From: Alphaproteobacteria bacterium
Lineage (GTDB): Bacteria > Pseudomonadota > Alphaproteobacteria > Micavibrionales > Micavibrionaceae
Length of the DNA stretch: 64,000 bases
NCBI GenBank assembly: GCA_017302165.1
Contig: JAFLCW010000001.1
Location: 1,054,001 to 1,118,000 of the forward strand
Direction of reading: 5' to 3'
Shown here: positions 46,843 to 56,438 of the stretch, one piece after another
Position numbering within the stretch: the stretch's first letter is position 1
Layout: every line of letters starts with the position of its first letter
Translations under genes and position numbers: made by a program
Notes under the pieces: model-generated
Database searches by the model: none
What the model was told of the DNA's origin: nothing
The model's input: only the letters and a program-made list of their open reading frames with translations

Positions 46843-46870
46843 CTGGATTCCCGCTTACGCGGGAATGACG
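46843..46870 (-). repeat. Right palindromic repeat of the GIY-YIG cassette (inverted)
   Basis: Its reverse complement matches the left copy at 25 of 28 positions. The inner stem is again ATTCCCGC/GCGGGAAT (46847-46854 and 46859-46866), with loop TTAC. Both differences in the loop and one near the outer edge suggest independent drift. Confidence 0.85.
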
Positions 46871-46878
46871 ATATAAAA

Positions 46879-47532
46879 ATGAAAAAATCAACTGCCTTAA
46901 ATGCCCCGTTTCAGCCCGCCAGTTTCGCCTTTCGCGATGTGACCAAGGTGCGGGAAATTATTGCCCGTTACCCGAAAGGGCGTGACCAGTCAGCGATTAT
47001 GCCACTGCTGGATCTCGCGCAGCGTCAGGTGGGCGAAGATGGGTTAAAATCAGCCAAGCCCTATGGCGGCTGGATTCCCCGTGCCGCGATGGATGAGGTA
47101 GCCAAGCTTTGCGGCGTCGCCCCTATGAAGGTCTATGAGGTCGCGACTTTTTACTCCATGTATAATCTTGAACCTGTCGGAAAATACTTGCTTCAATTTT
47201 GTACCACGACTCCGTGCTGGCTCTGTAATGCGTCAGGTGTGCTTCAGGCGGCAGAAAAACATCTGGGCATTCATGTGGGGGATACCACGGATGACGGATA
47301 TTTTACGATCATGGAAGTCGAATGTCTGGGGGCATGTTCCAATGCGCCGATGGTTCAGATCAACGATCATTATTACGAGGATTTAACGCCCGAAAAAATG
47401 GTCGAGATTTTAAAATCCTTCCGTCAGGATGTGATCCCCCCTTCAGGCCCTCAGAACGGGCGCAAGGGGTCGATGTCCATCGCGGGGCCGACATCCCTGA
47501 TGGATCAGGCGAAAAAAGCAGGGGTGATCTAA
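46879..47532 (+). CDS. nuoE: NADH-quinone oxidoreductase subunit E
   Basis: 24-kDa thioredoxin-like subunit carrying [2Fe-2S] cluster N1a. The 217-residue protein has [35 protein letters not shown], the ligand motifs [10 protein letters not shown] (Cys-x4-Cys) and [17 protein letters not shown], and a C-terminal extension. The start lies 9 bases after the right palindrome of the GIY-YIG cassette, so its ribosome site was reshaped by the insertion; only A-rich sequence is present. It overlaps nuoF by one base. Confidence 0.96.
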   Translation: MKKSTALNAPFQPASFAFRDVTKVREIIARYPKGRDQSAIMPLLDLAQRQVGEDGLKSAKPYGGWIPRAAMDEVAKLCGVAPMKVYEVATFYSMYNLEPVGKYLLQFCTTTPCWLCNASGVLQAAEKHLGIHVGDTTDDGYFTIMEVECLGACSNAPMVQINDHYYEDLTPEKMVEILKSFRQDVIPPSGPQNGRKGSMSIAGPTSLMDQAKKAGVI

Positions 47533-48818
47533 TGCTGAACGATGCCGATAGAATTTATACAAACCTGTATGGGTGGGAATCCTTCTCGCTGAATGACGCG
47601 CGTAAACGCGGTGATTGGGATAATACCAAAGATATTCTGGGCAAGGGGCGTGATTGGATCATTGAGGAAATGAAAAAATCCGGTCTGCGTGGACGCGGCG
47701 GCGCGGGATTCCCGACCGGGATGAAATGGTCATTCATGCCCAAGGAAGTCAAGGATCGGCCGCATTATCTGGTTATTAATGGCGATGAATCAGAGCCCGG
47801 GACATGCAAGGATCGCGAAATTTTACGCCACGAGCCGCATAAATTGATCGAAGGTGCCCTGATTGCGGCATTTGCCATGCAGGCTCACACAGCCGTCATT
47901 TATGTACGGGGGGAATTTTACGACGAAGCCTCAAACCTTCATAAAGCCATCCTTGAAGCCCGTGACGCGGGTCTGCTGGGTAAAAATGCGGCGGGATCTG
48001 GATGGGATTTTGATATCATCCTACATCGCGGCGGGGGTGCCTATATTTGTGGCGAAGAAACTGCGATGCTGGAATCCATTGAAGGCAAAAAAGGACAGCC
48101 GCGTAACAAGCCGCCTTTTCCCGCGGCTTCGGGTCTTTATTCCTGTCCCACCACCATTAACAACGTGGAAACGATTGCTTCGGTGCCAGCTATCTTGCGC
48201 CGGGGTGGGGCGTGGTTTGCGGGGCTGGGCAAGGATGAAAAAAATACCGGCACAAAACTTTTCTGTATTTCCGGCCATGTGAACAACCCTTGCGTGGTGG
48301 AAGAAGAAATGGGAATCCCGATGCGGGAGTTGATCGAAAAACATGCCGGGGGTGTTCGGGGTGGATGGGACAACCTGAAGGCCGTCATTCCGGGCGGTTC
48401 ATCCTGTCCGTTATTACCCAAGCAGATTTGCGATACCGTATTGATGGATTTTGATTCTCTGCGCGCGGTGCAAAGTGGTCTGGGCACGGCAGGATTGATC
48501 GTCATGGATCAATCAACGGATATTGTCTATGCGATTGCGCGCCTGTCTTATTTTTACATGCACGAATCCTGTGGCCAATGTACGCCCTGCCGTGAAGGGA
48601 CGGGCTGGATGTGGCGCATGATGATGCGTTTAGTGAAGGGTAATGCCACGATTGAAGAAATTGACCAGTTGCTGGACGTGTCCAAGGAAATCGAAGGCCA
48701 CACGATTTGCGCCCACGGGGATGCGTCGGCTTGGCCCATTCAAGGGCTGATGCGCCATTTCCGAAACGAGGTCGAAGACCGTATTCACGCTTACCGCAAA
48801 GCCGCGAAGGCGGCCTAA
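47532..48818 (+). CDS. nuoF: NADH-quinone oxidoreductase subunit F
   Basis: 51-kDa NADH-oxidising subunit with FMN and cluster N3. The 428-residue product starts at ATG 47532 ([14 protein letters not shown]). It contains the FMN/NADH glycine-rich [57 protein letters not shown] and the cluster motif [15 protein letters not shown] with a distal Cys in [10 protein letters not shown]. Its stop lies 3 bases from that of the convergent purQ. Confidence 0.97.
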   Translation: MLNDADRIYTNLYGWESFSLNDARKRGDWDNTKDILGKGRDWIIEEMKKSGLRGRGGAGFPTGMKWSFMPKEVKDRPHYLVINGDESEPGTCKDREILRHEPHKLIEGALIAAFAMQAHTAVIYVRGEFYDEASNLHKAILEARDAGLLGKNAAGSGWDFDIILHRGGGAYICGEETAMLESIEGKKGQPRNKPPFPAASGLYSCPTTINNVETIASVPAILRRGGAWFAGLGKDEKNTGTKLFCISGHVNNPCVVEEEMGIPMRELIEKHAGGVRGGWDNLKAVIPGGSSCPLLPKQICDTVLMDFDSLRAVQSGLGTAGLIVMDQSTDIVYAIARLSYFYMHESCGQCTPCREGTGWMWRMMMRLVKGNATIEEIDQLLDVSKEIEGHTICAHGDASAWPIQGLMRHFRNEVEDRIHAYRKAAKAA

Positions 48819-48821
48819 GTA

Positions 48822-49649
48822 TTAAGCTGATTTTCTGGATTTGGCGGTTTCAAAATAATGCGCGGCGTTTTTGAAAATGTCCATGCCGTCGGCGGTATCA
48901 GGCAGGGATTTGCCGGCACGTCGCGCCGCATCTTTTAGGGTTGCATAATCATCACGTTGGGATGTGAACATACCGCGTTCGGGGTGGGGCATCAGCGCGA
49001 GCACGCGTCCCGTTTCATCCGTAATCCCGGCGATATCATCGGTTGACCCGTTGGGGGAAAAAGGAAATTCACCGTTCGCCGCTGACCCATCCGGCTTCAC
49101 ATACCGAAGGGCGATTTGTTTTTGGTGGCGCAACGTCGCAAGTACCCCGTCATCCATCATGAACCGGCCTTCGCCGTGCGCCACTGGGACATGAAGGCGC
49201 GTTATACCGGAAAGCCATGGTGACGTGCTGGACTGCACGGATACGTCCACCCACCGACATTGATAACGTGCAGTCAGGTTATGGGAGACCGCCACCACGC
49301 GTTCCCCGTATTTTTTATCAAAGGCCGGTGCCAGTCCCAAATTGATCGCGATCTGGCATCCATTGCAAATACCCAGAGTGAGCGTGTCACGTTCCACAAA
49401 CTTTTTTAAATGATCCATCAGCGTCAAGCGCATTTTTTGCGCAAACGCATTACCTGACCCTGTATCATCGCCATAGGAAAAGCCCCCGGGAATGGCAAGA
49501 ATTTGGACGGATTCAAGTTCCTTGGGGTTATCGGCCAGATCGTTCACATGACGAATAACGACCCCAAGCCCGGCATAGGAAAAAGCCTGAGCCGTTTCTT
49601 CTTCGCAGTTCAGGCCATATCCGGCCACCACAAGTGCTTTGGCGGTCAT
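48822..49649 (-). CDS. purQ: Phosphoribosylformylglycinamidine synthase, glutaminase subunit
   Basis: Releases ammonia from glutamine for FGAM formation in purine synthesis. The 275-residue class-I amidotransferase has IPGGFSYGDDTGSGNAFAQ, the nucleophile Cys95 (LGICNGCQIAINLG) and the His-Glu pair in MPHPERGMFTSQRDD. It is longer than the ~225 residues usual in alphaproteobacteria. It is cotranscribed with purL (4-base gap) on the strand opposite to nuo. Confidence 0.93.
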   Translation of the reverse strand: MTAKALVVAGYGLNCEEETAQAFSYAGLGVVIRHVNDLADNPKELESVQILAIPGGFSYGDDTGSGNAFAQKMRLTLMDHLKKFVERDTLTLGICNGCQIAINLGLAPAFDKKYGERVVAVSHNLTARYQCRWVDVSVQSSTSPWLSGITRLHVPVAHGEGRFMMDDGVLATLRHQKQIALRYVKPDGSAANGEFPFSPNGSTDDIAGITDETGRVLALMPHPERGMFTSQRDDYATLKDAARRAGKSLPDTADGMDIFKNAAHYFETAKSRKSA

Positions 49650-49653
49650 AAGA

Positions 49654-52545
49654 TCAATACCCCTTTAATGTTTTACGGTAGGCAACATCCATGTCCATTA
49701 TATCAATTTTGATTCTGTTGATGGTTAAGACAGGTTGGTCTGTCGTCGTGCCAATCGCCCGCGCAGAAGACCCAAAATGTTTTTCAAAGGCCGTTTTGTC
49801 GGCAGGGGCGATGGTGACGACCACGCGCCCGGTGCTTTCGGAGAAAAGATAACAGTCAAACCGCAGATCATCCGGCAGGGTAATGTTCATCCCCATCTGT
49901 CCGGCGATACATTTTTTGGCCAACGTGACACCAAGGCCGCCGAGCGTGACGGCGAGTGAGGAAGCCAACGGAAAGCGGGAAAGTTTTTGATAGAGCGCAA
50001 AGTTTGCGTGAATATCAGTTTCCGGTACGTTGTTACCGAGTTTGCCGTGCAGGGCGTAATATTCAGAGCCGCCCAATTCATCGCGCGTGGTACCCAGCAG
50101 ATAAATCAGATCACCCGGTTGTTTGGGATCGAGCGAGACGGCCTGGGTAACATCGGGAATCACACCAATCCCTGAAACTAATAATGTCGGCGGGATGGAA
50201 ATTTTGATGGGTTTATCATGTTCATCGTATCCCTTGAAATCATTGAACATGGAATCTTTGCCTGAGATGAATGGCGTACCATAGGCAACGGCCGCGTCAT
50301 AAATGGCTTCACAGGCGCGTTTTAATTGCCCCAGACGTTCCGGCTCATCCGCCGAACACCAGCAGAAATTATCCAGTATTGCCAGATGTTCAATGGGGCA
50401 CCCGGCAGACACGGCATTCCGTACGGCCATGTCCAGCGAGGCCGTGGCCATATGATAGGTATCAATATCCGAATAGCGAGGCGCGAGTCCTTGGGAGAGG
50501 ACAACACCGCGCGGATTACCCAGCACAGGGCGAGAGACGGAGGATTCCGCAAAAACTTTTCCGCGACCCTGAAGGGGCCCTAAAACCGCGCTTCCTTGAA
50601 CATTATGGTCGTATTGATAGGCGACAAATTCTTTGGAGCAAATATTCAGCCGCGAGAGCATGGAGAGCATGGCGTCGCGATAATCAGGCTCCGCCAGATC
50701 AGGTTCCGGTTCACCGCCCCGGGTAAAGGTGGTTTTAAGCGGTGTTTCCGGCACGCCGTCATGCAGAAAATCCATCGCGATATCCATGATGAGATCACCA
50801 TGCCATGAGACGCGTGCCCGGCCGCTATCGGTGAACGACCCGATATCCCAGGCACTAACGCCGCGTTTGGCGAGCAGGGCAATCAAGTGATCCACATTTT
50901 CTGGCGGCACGGCCAAGGTCATGCGTTCCTGTGATTCAGAAATCCAAATTTCCCAAGGTTGCATCCCCGGATATTTTAGCGGCACTTTATCCAGTTCCAG
51001 TAAGAACCCACCGCTATCGCCGCCCATTTCTCCGACAGATGACGACAGACCGCCGGCTCCATTATCCGTGATGGCGTGATACAACCCCAGATCGCGTATT
51101 TCCTTGATCAAGGCATCGGACATTTTTTTCTGAGTGATGGGGTCACCAATTTGAACGGCGGTGGCGGGAGAACCTTCATCAAGCGCCACAGAAGAAAAGG
51201 TGGCACCGTGAATACCGTCACGCCCTACCTTGCCGCCCGCCATGATAATGCGGTCACCCGGCAGAGCCCGTTTTTCATGTGATGGTTTGCCGTTAATGTA
51301 CCGGGGGATCAACCCCACGGTGCCGGCAAACACCAGCGGTTTTCCCGCATAGCGGTCATCGAAATACAAGAACCCTTGCGGGGTGGGAATGCCCGAACAA
51401 TTCCCGCCGTGATTAACACCGTTAATCACACCTTTCATGATGGTTTCGGGGGAGAGCATTTTATTTTTTTTGCCCTTGCCGCGATAATAGGCAGGTGTTG
51501 AGGCCGGATCAGCCAAACAAAACCCGTATCTGTTCAAAATGGGTTTTGCCCCCTGACCGAATCCCATGCAGTCACGGTTGACACCGACAATGCCCGTAAT
51601 CGCCCCGCCGAACGGGTCGAGCGCGGACGGAGAATTGTGTGTTTCCACCTTGTCGGTAATCAGCCACTGGTCATCAAAGATGATCGCGCCGGAATTATCC
51701 TTGAATACCGACACACAAATATCCTGTGATCCTTTGGCGGCGCGGATATCGTTTGTTGCGCGTTTAATGTAATGGCGATAAAGCCCGCCTTTGACGTCGT
51801 CAATGGGCGAGGCAAAAATGGTATGTTTGCAATGTTCCGACCATGTCTGGGCGATGGTTTCAATTTCGATGTCTTTGGCGGGTCTGCCTTCCCGTTTAAA
51901 ATAAGCCTGAACGGCCTTCATATATATAGGCGACATCCCCAAAGGCCCCCGGCGCGACCCATCGGCATTTTCAATCCCGTCCTTACCGATCAGGGCCAAG
52001 GCGTCGTCAGATATATTCAAATCAACGGTATCGATCGCGATCCCCTTATTATCCAGTTTTACCTTAGGGATGACCACGGGCAGGGGTTTTACCCCCGCTT
52101 GAATATGCGCGCGTTGGATCAGCGGGTTATGAAGGGTGCTGGTGAACTGGTCGATATCTTCCTTTGCCACATCTCCTTGGATGAGGATGACCTGCGAGGA
52201 ATAGACGGCTTGGGGCGGGAGGTTTGTTAAGGCGAGCAGTTCTTGTGCCGTGTGGCCGATATTGTCTGTGACCCCCGGTAAAAAGCCGATTTCCACCGCC
52301 CAGTCATGGGGAAAGCCGGGCACCGAAGGCTTGGCGTCCGTGGACAAGGTCGCTTGCTGGATGACCGGGTTCACGAACGAGGTCATGAAACGGTTTAAAT
52401 TGGCCGGGTCAGGGATGTCATTTTCCAGAGTATAGACATCCGCCACCCGCACCTTGACCGATTTTCCCATGTTGGCAAAATACCCCTGTAGGGTTTTTGC
52501 GCGTCCGTCTTCTACTGTGGTTAAAACCTCTATCCGCTGTGGCAT
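49654..52545 (-). CDS. purL: Phosphoribosylformylglycinamidine synthase with N-terminal PurS-like domains
   Basis: ATP-dependent FGAM synthase. The 963-residue product consists of two PurS-like units (about residues 1-75, ending FVNPVIQQA, and 84-160, ending LHNPLIQRA) fused to a PurL catalytic region (about 180-963). That region carries IAQTWSEHCKHTIF, VETHNSPSALDPFGGAITGIVG, GGKVGRDGIHGATFSS and ITDNGAGGLSSSVGEMGG. Usual alphaproteobacterial PurL is ~740 residues with free PurS; the large E. coli type (~1295) also includes glutaminase, which is separate here. A perfect 12-bp inverted repeat brackets the start. Confidence 0.92.
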   Translation of the reverse strand: MPQRIEVLTTVEDGRAKTLQGYFANMGKSVKVRVADVYTLENDIPDPANLNRFMTSFVNPVIQQATLSTDAKPSVPGFPHDWAVEIGFLPGVTDNIGHTAQELLALTNLPPQAVYSSQVILIQGDVAKEDIDQFTSTLHNPLIQRAHIQAGVKPLPVVIPKVKLDNKGIAIDTVDLNISDDALALIGKDGIENADGSRRGPLGMSPIYMKAVQAYFKREGRPAKDIEIETIAQTWSEHCKHTIFASPIDDVKGGLYRHYIKRATNDIRAAKGSQDICVSVFKDNSGAIIFDDQWLITDKVETHNSPSALDPFGGAITGIVGVNRDCMGFGQGAKPILNRYGFCLADPASTPAYYRGKGKKNKMLSPETIMKGVINGVNHGGNCSGIPTPQGFLYFDDRYAGKPLVFAGTVGLIPRYINGKPSHEKRALPGDRIIMAGGKVGRDGIHGATFSSVALDEGSPATAVQIGDPITQKKMSDALIKEIRDLGLYHAITDNGAGGLSSSVGEMGGDSGGFLLELDKVPLKYPGMQPWEIWISESQERMTLAVPPENVDHLIALLAKRGVSAWDIGSFTDSGRARVSWHGDLIMDIAMDFLHDGVPETPLKTTFTRGGEPEPDLAEPDYRDAMLSMLSRLNICSKEFVAYQYDHNVQGSAVLGPLQGRGKVFAESSVSRPVLGNPRGVVLSQGLAPRYSDIDTYHMATASLDMAVRNAVSAGCPIEHLAILDNFCWCSADEPERLGQLKRACEAIYDAAVAYGTPFISGKDSMFNDFKGYDEHDKPIKISIPPTLLVSGIGVIPDVTQAVSLDPKQPGDLIYLLGTTRDELGGSEYYALHGKLGNNVPETDIHANFALYQKLSRFPLASSLAVTLGGLGVTLAKKCIAGQMGMNITLPDDLRFDCYLFSESTGRVVVTIAPADKTAFEKHFGSSARAIGTTTDQPVLTINRIKIDIMDMDVAYRKTLKGY

Positions 52546-52564
52546 GGGTTTCTTTTAACCACAG
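52515..52564. promoter_or_regulatory. 12-bp inverted repeat bracketing the purL start
   Basis: CTGTGGTTAAAA (52515-52526) and TTTTAACCACAG (52553-52564) are perfect reverse complements separated by 26 bases that include the purL ATG. It could be an operator or a translation-blocking hairpin in the purL message; no regulator can be named. Confidence 0.45.
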
Positions 52565-52649
52565 AGAAGCGGCGGATCACAGTATTTTTTTGCTTTTTTA
52601 AATAAATTTCTCTGTGTACTCTAGCGCAGTCATTCGCTAGGAAGTCTTC

Positions 52650-54677
52650 ATGCCCAAACTTAAAATCAACGATCAGGACGTAGAGGTATCCCCCGGGACG
52701 TCCATCCTTCAGGCCGCAGAACAGATTGGCGTTGAAATTCCGCGCTTTTGTTACCATGACAAATTATCCGTCCCGGCGAATTGCCGTATGTGTCTGGTGG
52801 AACTTCAGGGGGCACCGAAACCGGTCGCGTCCTGTGCCATGGCGGCGGGTGATAACATGGTGGTTTATACCCATTCCGACAAAGTTAAAAAGGCGCGTAA
52901 CGGCGTCATGGAAATGTTGCTGATTAACCATCCGCTGGATTGCCCGATTTGCGATCAGGGCGGGGAATGCGATCTTCAGGATCAGGCAGTGGCGTATGGG
53001 TTTGACCGTTCCCGGTATCATGAACATAAACGTGCCGTGCCCGACAAAAATCTAGGCCCCTTGATAAAAACCGTCATGACACGCTGTATTAACTGCACGC
53101 GCTGTGTGCGGTTCGGTGAAGAAATCGCGGGCGTTGAAACATTGGGGCAATTAAACCGCGGGGAAGATGCCGAAATCGGTACATTTATTGAAACGGCGGT
53201 GAATACTGAGTTATCGGGAAATATGGTGGATGTGTGTCCGGTAGGGGCGTTGACATCCAAACCCTATGCGTTCAAGGCGCGCCCGTGGGAATTAAAAAAG
53301 ACTGAAACCATCGATATCCATGACGGTCTGGGGTGTAACATCCGGGTGGATAGCCGCGGAAGCGAAGTGATGCGAATACTGCCCCGCCTGAACGAATCCA
53401 TCAACGAAGAATGGATCGATGATCGCACGCGCTATGCGTATGACGGGCTGAAGAAAAACCGTCTAGATCGTCCCTATGTTCGGGATGCCAAAACTAAGGT
53501 CTTGCGCGAATCAACATGGGAAGAGGCTTTGTCCGTGACGGCTTCTGCCTTAACCTCAACACCGCCTGCCCAGATGGCCGCCTTTGCGGGCGATCTGGTG
53601 GATGTGGAATCGGCGTTGGCGCTTAAAGATCTCATGGCTTCGATGGGGTGCTCGAACGTGGAATGCCGGGTGGATGGCGCGATGTTTGATCCGTCCGTTA
53701 AGGCGGGCTATGTCATGAATTCAACCCTCGAAGGGGTAGAGCGTGCGGATCTGATTATTCTGGTCGGGGTGAACCCGCGCCACGAAGCGGCGTTGCTCAA
53801 TGCCCGGATTCGCCGCAACTGGCTGGATCGGCGGGTGAAGGTTGTGTTGGTCGGTGCGTCGGCTGAACTCACCTACCCTTATACCCATGCGGGTACTGCG
53901 CCGAAAGATGTGGTCAAACTGGCGCAGGATTATGCCGGCAAAGCCAAATACCCCATGATGATTGTCGGGGCAGGGGTGTTCAAACGGCCTGATGCGATGG
54001 CGCTTCACGCCTTGTTAAAGGATACAGCCGAAAAAATCGGGTGTCTGTCTGATGATTGGAATGGGTTTAACGTTCTTCATATGGCCGCCGGACGTGTGGG
54101 TGCACTTGAAATTGGTTTTTACCCCCCGCAACCTCTGGCGATTGAACAAATGTCGTGCGTGTATCTTCTGGGGACGGATAACCCGGAAACGATAAGCCGT
54201 ATTTCAAAACAGGCCTTTGTGATTTATCAGGGGCATCATGGGGGTGCTGGTGCGGCACGGGCGGATGTTATTCTGCCGGGCTCCGCCTATACCGAAAAAA
54301 ATGCCATTTATATGAACACCGAAGGTCGCCCGCAAATGGCGCGCAAGGCCGTGGATGCCCCGGGTCAAGCACGTGAGGATTGGAAAATTATCCGCGCCTT
54401 ATCCGGGTATAGGGGCGCGCCGCTTCGGTATGATGATCTGTCCCAAATACGGGCACGATTGATGCGGGAATATCCGCAATTCGATTTGATGGACGAGGTT
54501 TCCATTGGCTCTTGGGACAAATTTGGCATGTCTGGCAATGTGTTGGATCAATCTTTTCATGTAACGGTTGAAGATTTTTATCAAACCAACATTATCACCC
54601 AAGCCTCAGATACGTTGCGGGAATGTTCCCGTGTCTTTACGCGTGGGGAAACCCCCTTGGCAGAAGCGGCAGAATAA
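52650..54677 (+). CDS. nuoG: NADH-quinone oxidoreductase subunit G
   Basis: Large peripheral subunit with several Fe-S clusters. The 675-residue product has an N-terminal [2Fe-2S] domain (PRFCYHDKLSVPANCRMCLVEL), His/Cys cluster region NHPLDCPICDQGGECDLQDQA, [4Fe-4S] motif RCINCTRCVRF, and VDVCPVGALTSKPYAF. A molybdopterin-oxidoreductase-like remainder without cofactor follows. AGGAAG precedes the ATG by 7 bases. It resumes the nuo series after the antisense purL-purQ pair and therefore needs its own promoter in the 104-base gap, which I could not pick out clearly. Confidence 0.96.
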   Translation: MPKLKINDQDVEVSPGTSILQAAEQIGVEIPRFCYHDKLSVPANCRMCLVELQGAPKPVASCAMAAGDNMVVYTHSDKVKKARNGVMEMLLINHPLDCPICDQGGECDLQDQAVAYGFDRSRYHEHKRAVPDKNLGPLIKTVMTRCINCTRCVRFGEEIAGVETLGQLNRGEDAEIGTFIETAVNTELSGNMVDVCPVGALTSKPYAFKARPWELKKTETIDIHDGLGCNIRVDSRGSEVMRILPRLNESINEEWIDDRTRYAYDGLKKNRLDRPYVRDAKTKVLRESTWEEALSVTASALTSTPPAQMAAFAGDLVDVESALALKDLMASMGCSNVECRVDGAMFDPSVKAGYVMNSTLEGVERADLIILVGVNPRHEAALLNARIRRNWLDRRVKVVLVGASAELTYPYTHAGTAPKDVVKLAQDYAGKAKYPMMIVGAGVFKRPDAMALHALLKDTAEKIGCLSDDWNGFNVLHMAAGRVGALEIGFYPPQPLAIEQMSCVYLLGTDNPETISRISKQAFVIYQGHHGGAGAARADVILPGSAYTEKNAIYMNTEGRPQMARKAVDAPGQAREDWKIIRALSGYRGAPLRYDDLSQIRARLMREYPQFDLMDEVSIGSWDKFGMSGNVLDQSFHVTVEDFYQTNIITQASDTLRECSRVFTRGETPLAEAAE

Positions 54678-54678
54678 G

Positions 54679-55083
54679 ATGGCGAAAACAACCTTGGAAC
54701 AAGTCACGGAATTTCATGAAACCTATGGGCTGTCGGTGCATCCCGCGCCTGATTTGTCCTGTGAGACAACCAAGGCTTTGCGGGTTAACCTGCTTCAGGA
54801 AGAATTAAACGAATTAAAAGAGGCACTGGCCAATAATGATGTACTGGAAACGCTTGATGCGTTGATTGACCTTCAATATGTGCTGGATGGCGCGTTTTTG
54901 TCCTTTGGACTTCAACATGTGAAAGAATCTGCATTTGCCGAAGTGCACAGATCCAACATGTCGAAACTGGGCGAAGACGGCCAACCCATTCGCAGACCCG
55001 AAGACGGCAAAGTGATGAAGGGCCCGAATTATACCCCGCCTGATCTGACGCCGTTTATCAAGACTAACAAAAAGGCCGCCTAA
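54679..55083 (+). CDS. MazG-type all-alpha NTP pyrophosphohydrolase
   Basis: A 134-residue protein from ATG 54679, one base after nuoG. The metal-binding pattern is present as LLQEELNELKEAL (E-E-x2-E) and ETLDALIDLQYVL (D-x3-D), with the family-specific tail FAEVHRSNMSKLGEDGQPI and DGKVMKGPNYTPPDL. Relatives hydrolyse nucleoside triphosphates or similar phosphates, but the substrate here is unknown. It is placed between nuoG and nuoH (3-base gap), an uncommon location, and is probably cotranscribed with them. Confidence 0.85.
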   Translation: MAKTTLEQVTEFHETYGLSVHPAPDLSCETTKALRVNLLQEELNELKEALANNDVLETLDALIDLQYVLDGAFLSFGLQHVKESAFAEVHRSNMSKLGEDGQPIRRPEDGKVMKGPNYTPPDLTPFIKTNKKAA

Positions 55084-55086
55084 ACG

Positions 55087-56097
55087 ATGCTTGAACTCTG
55101 GAATGTCTATGGTTTGCCGCTCGCGTTCATGTTGCTTCATATCGGGGCGATTGTGGGGGCGGTCTTGCTGGCGGTTGCGTATTATACCTATGCCGAACGT
55201 AAAGTGTTGGGCGCGATGCAACGCCGTCAGGGCCCTATGACGGTCGGGCCCTTTGGCCTGCTTCAGCCCATTGCCGACGGTATTAAACTGTTGTCCAAGG
55301 AAACGATTATCCCATCTCAGGCCAACCGGGCGGTGTTCGTGCTCGCGCCGATGATGCTGTTTACACTGGCGTTGGTGGCGTGGGCGGTGATCCCGATTGA
55401 TTACAAACTGGTACTGGCCGATATCAATGTGGGCATTCTGTATCTGTTCGCCATTTCATCCATGGGGGTTTACGGGATCATCATGGCGGGGTGGGCGTCC
55501 AATTCCAAATATGCGTTTTTGGGCGCGATGCGGTCATCCTCCCAGATGGTGTCCTATGAAGTCTCTATGGGATTGGTGATTGTCACTGTCTTGCTCTGCA
55601 CGGGGTCGCTTAATCTGACTGAAATTATTATGGCGGATCGCCCGGCATGGGTTCAGGTGATGCTATTTCCGATGTTGATTGTGTTTCTGGTGTCTATTCT
55701 GGCCGAATGCAACCGTGCGCCGTTTGATTTACCCGAAGGCGAATCTGAGATCACTGGCGGATTCATGGTGGAATATTCATCCATGACCTTTGCGCTCTTT
55801 TTCTTGGGCGAATATGCCAACATGATTTTGATGTCGGCGATGACGGTCGTCCTGTTTTTGGGGGGCTGGCTTCCGCCCTTCGGGATTGAGGCACTGGCCG
55901 TTGTGCCGGGTTTTGTCTGGTTTGTCCTGAAGACGTTTTTAATTATGTTCTTTTTCTTGTGGGCGCGGGCGACGTTCCCCCGTTATCGTTATGACCAATT
56001 GATGCGGCTGGGCTGGAAAATATTTCTGCCCTTCACGCTGATCTGGGTGTTGGTCGTGGCAGGTTCGTTGATCGCGTTTGATGCTTTGCCCGAGTAG
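55087..56097 (+). CDS. nuoH: NADH-quinone oxidoreductase subunit H
   Basis: Membrane subunit at the junction of the arms forming part of the quinone channel. The 336-residue protein has eight membrane segments, [35 protein letters not shown], the conserved loops [20 protein letters not shown] and [17 protein letters not shown]. Only three bases separate it from the MazG-type gene. Confidence 0.97.
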   Translation: MLELWNVYGLPLAFMLLHIGAIVGAVLLAVAYYTYAERKVLGAMQRRQGPMTVGPFGLLQPIADGIKLLSKETIIPSQANRAVFVLAPMMLFTLALVAWAVIPIDYKLVLADINVGILYLFAISSMGVYGIIMAGWASNSKYAFLGAMRSSSQMVSYEVSMGLVIVTVLLCTGSLNLTEIIMADRPAWVQVMLFPMLIVFLVSILAECNRAPFDLPEGESEITGGFMVEYSSMTFALFFLGEYANMILMSAMTVVLFLGGWLPPFGIEALAVVPGFVWFVLKTFLIMFFFLWARATFPRYRYDQLMRLGWKIFLPFTLIWVLVVAGSLIAFDALPE

Positions 56098-56117
56098 AGA
56101 GTAAATATTTTGATTTT

Positions 56118-56429
56118 ATGGCCTATGCAAAAATTACATTCGTAGATCCTACGGGCAATATTGTAAGAATTGCGCCTGTAGGTTTTTCTTGGACAACTTT
56201 ATTTTTTTGTTTTTTGCCAGCTTTTTTTCGCTGGGACTTATGGTGGGCCTCAGTTATGTTGATCTGCCTTCCATTGACTGGCGGTCTAAGTTGGCTTGTT
56301 TTTCCGTTTATATATAATAAGTTGTATATCAAGGATCTAATTAAGAAGGGTTATAAAGTTAAAACAGTAACGGGTAGTGATTTAAGCTATATTTCTTCTA
56401 AACTGGGTGTTGATCTGAGATTTTTTTAG
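56118..56429 (+). CDS. Small membrane protein (HrgC-like)
   Basis: A 103-residue protein with a polar N-terminal strand and two hydrophobic segments. The striking motifs are APVGFSWTTLFFCFLPAFFR and LSWLVFPFIYNKLYIKDLIKKGYK, which I associate with small proteins labelled HrgC in databases; this is recall, not a search. Codon use is A+T-rich and unlike nuoH and nuoI, suggesting recent arrival. It lies 20 bases after nuoH and 9 before nuoI. No function is established. Confidence 0.75.
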   Translation: MAYAKITFVDPTGNIVRIAPVGFSWTTLFFCFLPAFFRWDLWWASVMLICLPLTGGLSWLVFPFIYNKLYIKDLIKKGYKVKTVTGSDLSYISSKLGVDLRFF

Positions 56430-56438
56430 TAGGTTGAA

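Larger units (their letters stand above)
46520..46870 (+). mobile_element. Putative palindrome-framed GIY-YIG cassette
   Basis: A 351-base unit fills almost the whole nuoD-nuoE gap. It consists of a 28-base palindromic repeat, a 94-codon GIY-YIG nuclease gene, and an inverted copy of the repeat (25 of 28 identical). nuoE begins 9 bases after it. I see no clear target-site duplication and no transposase. Calling it mobile is an inference from the compact gene-plus-inverted-repeats architecture and its placement inside an otherwise conserved operon. Confidence 0.5.

Noticed and set aside
46520..46870. CRISPR-like repeats from the paired palindromes
   Set aside because: Only two copies exist, they are inverted, and they flank a coding gene instead of spacers.
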